Assembly (NCBI GenBank): GCA_038501785.1
Contig: JBAMJR010000011.1
Span: 5,304,501 to 5,368,500 of the forward strand
DNA length: 64,000 nucleotides
Reading direction: 5' to 3'
DNA from: Myoxocephalus aenaeus
Lineage: Eukaryota; Chordata; Actinopteri; Perciformes; Cottidae
Each line of letters starts with the position of its first letter. The first letter of the stretch is position 1. A program made the position numbers and the translations under genes. Under the pieces are notes generated by a model. That model was not told the DNA's origin. It saw only the letters and a program-made list of their open reading frames with translations, and made no database searches. Shown here piece after piece: positions 59,176 to 64,000 of this stretch.

Positions 59176-61910
59176 TCAGGAAAACTTGGCTGCTTGGGGA
59201 GGAGGTCCCAGGAAGCCTCCAGCCTGTTTGGTTGCAGCTCTGGAGGGCGCGAGGCCGAGCATCTTCTGAATGTTCTGCAGAACAAAACAAAAACACTATT
59301 GTTTTCTAGCTGAAAGTTCACGTGCCAAAGGTATACAAATAAGTCAAAGTTATTTCAAAAGGTTCACAATTGCGTATTACATGATCTAAAAATTGTAAGA
59401 TGACATTTGTAAAACGGTTCCACAATGCACACACTGCCAGAATAAATGTTATCCTCCCATGATTTTGGTGAATACTCAGTTCTGATTGGCTGTCCATTCA
59501 TTCCTGACAATGGACAACTCATAAGAATATATATGATGATGAAATAACATTTCTGGGACATCAAGGAAAACGTATTAATACAATGCTTATTAATATAATA
59601 ATACAATTACCTTCCATTTGTGCATCTCATTTTACATTTGTAGATCATGTAATACACTGTGACCATTCTCACTTTCACGCTGCAATAACATGCTTGGCCA
59701 CAGGGTGGCGCCAGAGGACACAGCATGTTGCTCTGCCTGGAAAACTAGATGATCAATCTCTCATCCCAGATACAATACATTTGAGTGACCCCCCCCCCCC
59801 CCCACTCTGAGCTAAAATGTCATGCTTCGCCAACTTCTCTACACGTTGGGCCACCGCCTGCCTCACCCGGAATCTAGTGTTGAAGTTACCTGTCTGATGG
59901 ACATGGTGCAGAGGATGTAGAGGAAGATAAAGGAGCAGTCCGTGTAATCCTCGCCCAGCAGGTTGCGATGCGACAGCCCCTGGATGTAGGAGAGCGGCAC
60001 GAATGGCAACTTGGCCACGACTCTTCCGTCGAAGCTGAACAAAAACAAAAGAAGTGGGATGAAGAAATCTGCTTTCACATATTACAAAAGGTTTACTTTG
60101 GTCAAATGCAAACCATAATTCCTCAAGTTTTCTCTTAATTTCGGTTGATTGATTCTATAAATCAAAAGACGAAGATGGAAAAACCAACTGAATGTGACTT
60201 GGTGCATCACTTACATGGAGTTGAACATGCCCATCAAAGCTGTGAAGCAGAAGCCTATGGCGAACATGGACTTCATGCGCACCTGCAAAGAGAACACACA
60301 CAAGATGAAGATAAAAAAATGAAAATTTGAAGTTAGATCACACTGTAAAATTATAGGCAAGCCTGTTAATGTTGTCATATAATGTTTATTCTGAACTACA
60401 CCAAACACAACCAGAATCCCAGACGTTATCTCATTTCATGTTACAATATAATGATGGCTTTATCTTTAAGTCTCAGCATTGCATATTTATTGTAAACAAA
60501 TTGCCTCTCACCATAGACAAGTCTCTGTTGTTGTTCTTCAGTTTCTCTTCTTGTCGTTCTGTAACACATTCAGAGGCATACATCACGTATCGAGGAACAA
60601 AGTGAGGAAAAGGGGCAGAGATGTCGAGGTTTCTGCTTTCTCGTTTGCCTAAAAGCAACAAATTTCTCAGCCGATTTATTTACGGGGTTCTTACCAATTT
60701 TCTTCTTCTGTTGACGTCCTGCATTTTCTGTGATGGTTTCCTTTTTCTTCTCAACTAATATCAAAACAAGCAACAGAGAATGCATCAAACAGTCGACAGA
60801 AAGGCAGTCAATGCAGAGCTGACAGTATGAGGGTCACATATGAGTGAGTTGCTTACGTTTTTTGCTTTGTTTTTCCACTTCTGCCTTGAGCCTCTTGTAC
60901 TTTTCAGTGCGATACACTAAAACCCAGGTAATCCCTGGGGATGAAAATCAGGAGAAGAGGTTTGTTTAGAAAATAAACCACTAAGGGCAAAAAGGTGCAA
61001 CATGGGGTTGAGACGGTATAAATGTATCAGATTTCCCCACTATTGTGGAGTCTTTACTGTATTTATTGCTGATTTATAACAGTTGTTTTGATCTTGTTTC
61101 TTCTTTTTTTACTATGTCTCTTGTTTGCACTTTTCCCTATGCTGCTGTAATCCTGTACATTTCCCCACTGTGGGACTAATAAAGGATTATCTTATTTAAT
61201 CCGATTTAGTATTTGTTGCATCAGCCAACAGCCAGACATTTCTGTCTGATTATTTTAATAATACGCCTTTTTTAAATCATATTATTACACATACCGATAT
61301 CACAAAATACTGATACATCCACTGTCACTGAGAATTATTTACATTTTGCTCACTCCTCGTGGAAAAGCAAGACCAATTCTAAATGGTAAATAACATTGTG
61401 TGGCCATCTTGTTTCGTTGGTTTTCATTCAAAGTAGAATTCAAAGTCAAAGTGATTATCAATCAAACTTAAATAACGGTTTCAACAAAATGAACATGTTA
61501 ATTTCTCCACTGGGTTAAATTCAGTTTTCAGAGGGAATGAATAAAACATAATTTTCACTTAATCTACATTAAAAGGAGCGCACACGCTTTTATTATGAAA
61601 ATCTAACCGGAAGTGTCATTAAGCACGAGCTTAGTTAGCTAAATGCGCTGCTAGAACACTACTAGTCCTCAAAAGCACCAAAAGTAGACATTATTCCACG
61701 TTAACAACGTAAACCACAAAGATCCGCTACTTAACGGAGACGGGTGCAAAACAAATGGCGTCTCAATGAGTTTCTTGGACGATAGTAAAGCGCCTTCATA
61801 CTCGAGCTGCCTGTCGGACTGTCGGGAGGATTTCACTCACCTTCGGCCAACAGCGCTGTGCAAACGGAGATAAACACGATTAGAATAGTATCGGCGAACA
61901 TGATGCTCAT
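59176..61910 (-). CDS. tmco1: TMCO1, ER calcium load-activated calcium channel (seven exons)
   Basis: TMCO1 is an endoplasmic-reticulum membrane protein of the Oxa1 superfamily. It is reported to release calcium when the ER store is overfull and is also part of a translocon-associated membrane insertase. Minus-strand exons: 61841-61910, 60857-60934, 60695-60754, 60512-60558, 60215-60282, 59890-60034, 59176-59274. The total is 188 residues, the length of the short human form. Visible are the first membrane segment (MFADTILIVFISVCTALLAE), a basic coiled coil (KYKRLKAEVEKQSKK, then EKKKETITENAGRQQKKK), a second membrane segment (MFAIGFCFTALMGMF), VAKLPFVPLSYIQGLSHRNL, a third hydrophobic segment (DCSFIFLYILCTMSIRQ) and a GGFLGPPP tail. 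The start ATG at 61910 gives MSIMFADT, matching MSTMFADT in human. No break is seen. Confidence 0.97.
59789..59804. repeat. Poly-C run in tmco1 intron 6
   Basis: About 15 consecutive C on the plus strand, between exons 7 and 6 of tmco1 and not next to a splice site. Confidence 0.9.
61050..61197. repeat. Dispersed fish repeat tail in tmco1 intron 1
   Basis: TTTCCCCACTGTGGGACTAA followed by TAAAGGATTATCTTAT is a common 3' tail of fish retroposons. The body is short and shows no coding sequence; the class is uncertain. Confidence 0.45.
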
Positions 61911-63005
61911 AATAGTTTTCTTGACCCGTTTAGTGTCCGTTTATTGGCCCGTTCATCCGAGCGCAGAGAGAATCGGTCAATCTGACATGAGAGGCTACAC
62001 CACGGGCCGCGCGCACATCGCAGCGGTCTGAGCTTCACTGGGCTGTGTAGTGTCAGCGTTACGGGGAGGTCATGCGCGTCAAAGTACTTCCGGTTCAACG
62101 GCCAAAAACTGTTTTGACTGTTCTATACATTACATACTATACTATACTATATATAATATACATCATATATAATGTGTATATATACACACACATTATATAG
62201 TGTATAAGTGTGTGTATTGCAGGTGCACCCAAAACCTTAGAAAAAACATACTGATATAAATGCTTTTATCTCAAATGTGGTAACAGAAACATGTATATGG
62301 AGAATGCCAGTCACTGCTAGACTGTGTACAAAAGTCTCAATATGATTTGAGAGATGTTTGTAAGTTTACCGCACAGAAAGCTAAACAAAATTAATTTAAA
62401 AAGGGGATAAAAAGGATATCGATATCTTTGTTTGGGGTTACATTATATGGAACAACTTTAACATAAATGTAAGAATGTCTTACTCGTTTTTGGTTTTCAA
62501 AAGGATTGTTTATCAAGCTATGTTTGAGGGTTACGAGTGTGAATTAAATATATTTTCTTATTTCATTTTTTCTTCTTCTTTCTAATATCCTTGTGGGTAC
62601 CTTAATTGATACGATTGTAGGATAGGAGTATATACGTATTATGCTTCTGCCTTTTCAGTCATATTGCTTATTGTAAAAAGGTTTTACTCATGATGTTGTG
62701 TGTGATGACTGAATAAAACACTACTACTAGAATGGAGAGTTCAGTTTAGCATAATTGGCGCCCACTTCTGCCCGTTTTTTATGCATCTTACCCAACTCTG
62801 ATTTCATCATCTCGTCAATGTTAAGCGTCACCGTTGAACGATAACCAGCGCGTCTCCATCATCGCTCCCTTGAATGCATGCCCATTAACGTCAGCCTCGC
62901 CATCATCAAATGGGAGGAGCGCGCGCGTGGCGCCCCGGCACCCCCACCCCGCGTGTGTGTGTGTGTGTGTGTTTTTAGAGGGCCGCATCGTGCCGCAGAT
63001 GAAGC
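61911..63005. promoter_or_regulatory. Divergent tmco1/uck2 intergenic region
   Basis: The two start codons point away from each other and are 1,095 bases apart. Both ends are relatively CpG-rich (about 61960-62095 and 62870-63005) and the middle is AT-rich with a palindromic TA/CA stretch near 62165-62200. A (GT)n tract lies at 62953-62971 in the presumed uck2 5' untranslated region. No specific binding site can be named. Confidence 0.4.
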
Positions 63006-63110
63006 ATGGCAGGAGACAGCGAGACAAAGCCAGGTGACCAAGCCGAAAATGAGAGCGTTGGTCGGCAGCCTTTCCTCATTGGAGTGGCTGGAGGGACAGC
63101 CAGCGGCAAG
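63006..63110 (+). CDS. uck2: Uridine-cytidine kinase 2, exon 1 (partial gene)
   Basis: UCK2 phosphorylates uridine and cytidine to UMP and CMP in the pyrimidine salvage pathway. Exon 1 encodes 35 residues starting MAGDSETKPGDQ and ending FLIGVAGGTASGK, followed by a GTTGGT donor. Residues 26-35 are the Walker A (P-loop) start, with the following Ser expected from exon 2, as in human UCK2 (GVSGGTASGKS). The remainder lies beyond 64000. The position next to tmco1 matches the known vertebrate order. Confidence 0.93.
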
Positions 63111-64000
63111 GTTGGTAGCCTGTAATATACGCGTTTTAATGCGTATTTCTTGGTATTTATTCGGTGTTTGTTGTATATTAATATGTATCTGTGTGAACCC
63201 GGCATCAATGGATTCATTTTTGTTTGTTTTAAATTGAAGATGACACGCTTTTATTTTCTCTTCTGGAAAATAATCACAGTTTATTTTAAACGTTTCAGCT
63301 GGAATAATTAGACTGCTGGGTATATAGGCCAGACGAACGCATATAAACTAGGATAGCACGTGGGTTGTCAAAATAGGCCTTTTCTTAGATGGTTAATAAA
63401 GAAGCAAGTGTGGAAATCAGACTTAAGGACTCCCATGTATTGCTAATGTGTTTTCCTTTCTTCTTCTTTTTTTATTCTACAGGGTGGCAACGCTCAGAGT
63501 AAATATATGTCAATGAATTAGTATTACCTGCGCAGGGTCTGGCTATCAGCCCCTGAAAATATGAATTACAATAAAAACGCATTTACAGACTCTGAAAAGT
63601 AGAAGTTAAAAATAACCAAGCAGCTCTTATGTTGAGATGTGATGCTGCCTGTATGCCATATATTTACAAATGATATATACCCAGAGTAGATGTGAGAAAT
63701 ATTTGTCATGATCTGTATTGTTTCTGTTGAGTCTGCTGAAATCTGAAAGAGAAAAAAAAAATCTCTTTGTGACACCTATGATGATATAACCTCTGTCTCA
63801 AGCCCCTGCTGGATTTTCACTTCAGCTAATTTCTCAGGTTGGCTCATTGACATAACAATTGTTTCTTCAGTTTCATGAGACCAAATGTCTGCGATTTCAT
63901 TCTCGATTCTGTATTCAATATTGTGTGGCATTGTCAGTAAGTGTTGTTCTCTCTCTCAGTTTTGAAGATCAGAAATGGACGCATTAGTTTTATATTTGGT
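63111..64000. other. uck2 intron 1 (partial)
   Basis: AT-rich, with no further uck2 exon recognised before the window ends. Confidence 0.6.

Noticed and set aside
62165..62200. Palindromic TATA/CACA stretch as a hairpin RNA
   Set aside because: It is a simple AT/CA dinucleotide palindrome without the arm length or asymmetry of a microRNA precursor.
63482..63520. Acceptor-like TTTATTCTACAG with a short open frame as uck2 exon 2
   Set aside because: The translation does not match the expected SSVCAKI continuation of the P-loop and soon meets a stop.

Overview
The window is nuclear DNA of a teleost fish. It has spliced vertebrate genes with GT-AG introns, dense (CA)n, (TA)n and (GA)n microsatellites, and fish-type transposons (Tc1, hAT, piggyBac, L2-like LINEs). 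No prokaryotic operon, CRISPR array or phage is present. Exon structures were assembled by hand from splice sites and remembered family sequences; nothing was aligned by computer.

Layout. 1-1.8 kb: no recognised gene, one (GA)n tract. 1.8-5.1 kb (-): med8, seven exons, with two small MITEs in introns. 5.4-11.7 kb: a transposon graveyard holding a hAT/TTF-type pseudogene, a 21-bp foldback, LINE scraps, an eroded piggyBac gene, a deleted Tc1 element and an unclassified element with a 5-bp target duplication. 12.2-15.6 kb (+): cpt2, five exons, 651 codons. 16-19.2 kb (-): a decayed L2-like LINE. 20.47-58.50 kb: four head-to-tail segmental units, each with a complete 11-exon aldh9a1 gene (-) of 505 codons. 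59.2-61.9 kb (-): tmco1, seven exons, 188 codons. 63.0 kb (+): exon 1 of uck2, with the rest beyond the window.

The main observation is the aldh9a1 array. The four predicted proteins differ at only two positions that I could find. The units differ mainly in mobile DNA: an L2 insertion only beside copy 1, a 1.4-kb hAT element in copies 1-3 but an empty site in copy 4, and a nested 1.25-kb sub-repeat present 3, 1, 2 and 1 times. A homopolymer next to the exon 9 acceptor is 20, 15, 28 and 38 bases long. All three unit-to-unit junctions join the same base of a piggyBac element to the same left-flank sequence, so one founding duplication followed by unequal exchange explains the array.

Function. 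ALDH9A1 makes the carnitine precursor gamma-butyrobetaine, and CPT2 uses carnitine to deliver long-chain acyl groups to mitochondrial beta-oxidation. The window therefore places an amplified carnitine-synthesis gene near a carnitine-using gene; any functional link is inference. The aldh9a1-tmco1-uck2 neighbourhood matches the order known on human chromosome 1q24. med8 and cpt2 lie on the short arm of human chromosome 1, so their proximity here reflects a rearrangement in one lineage.
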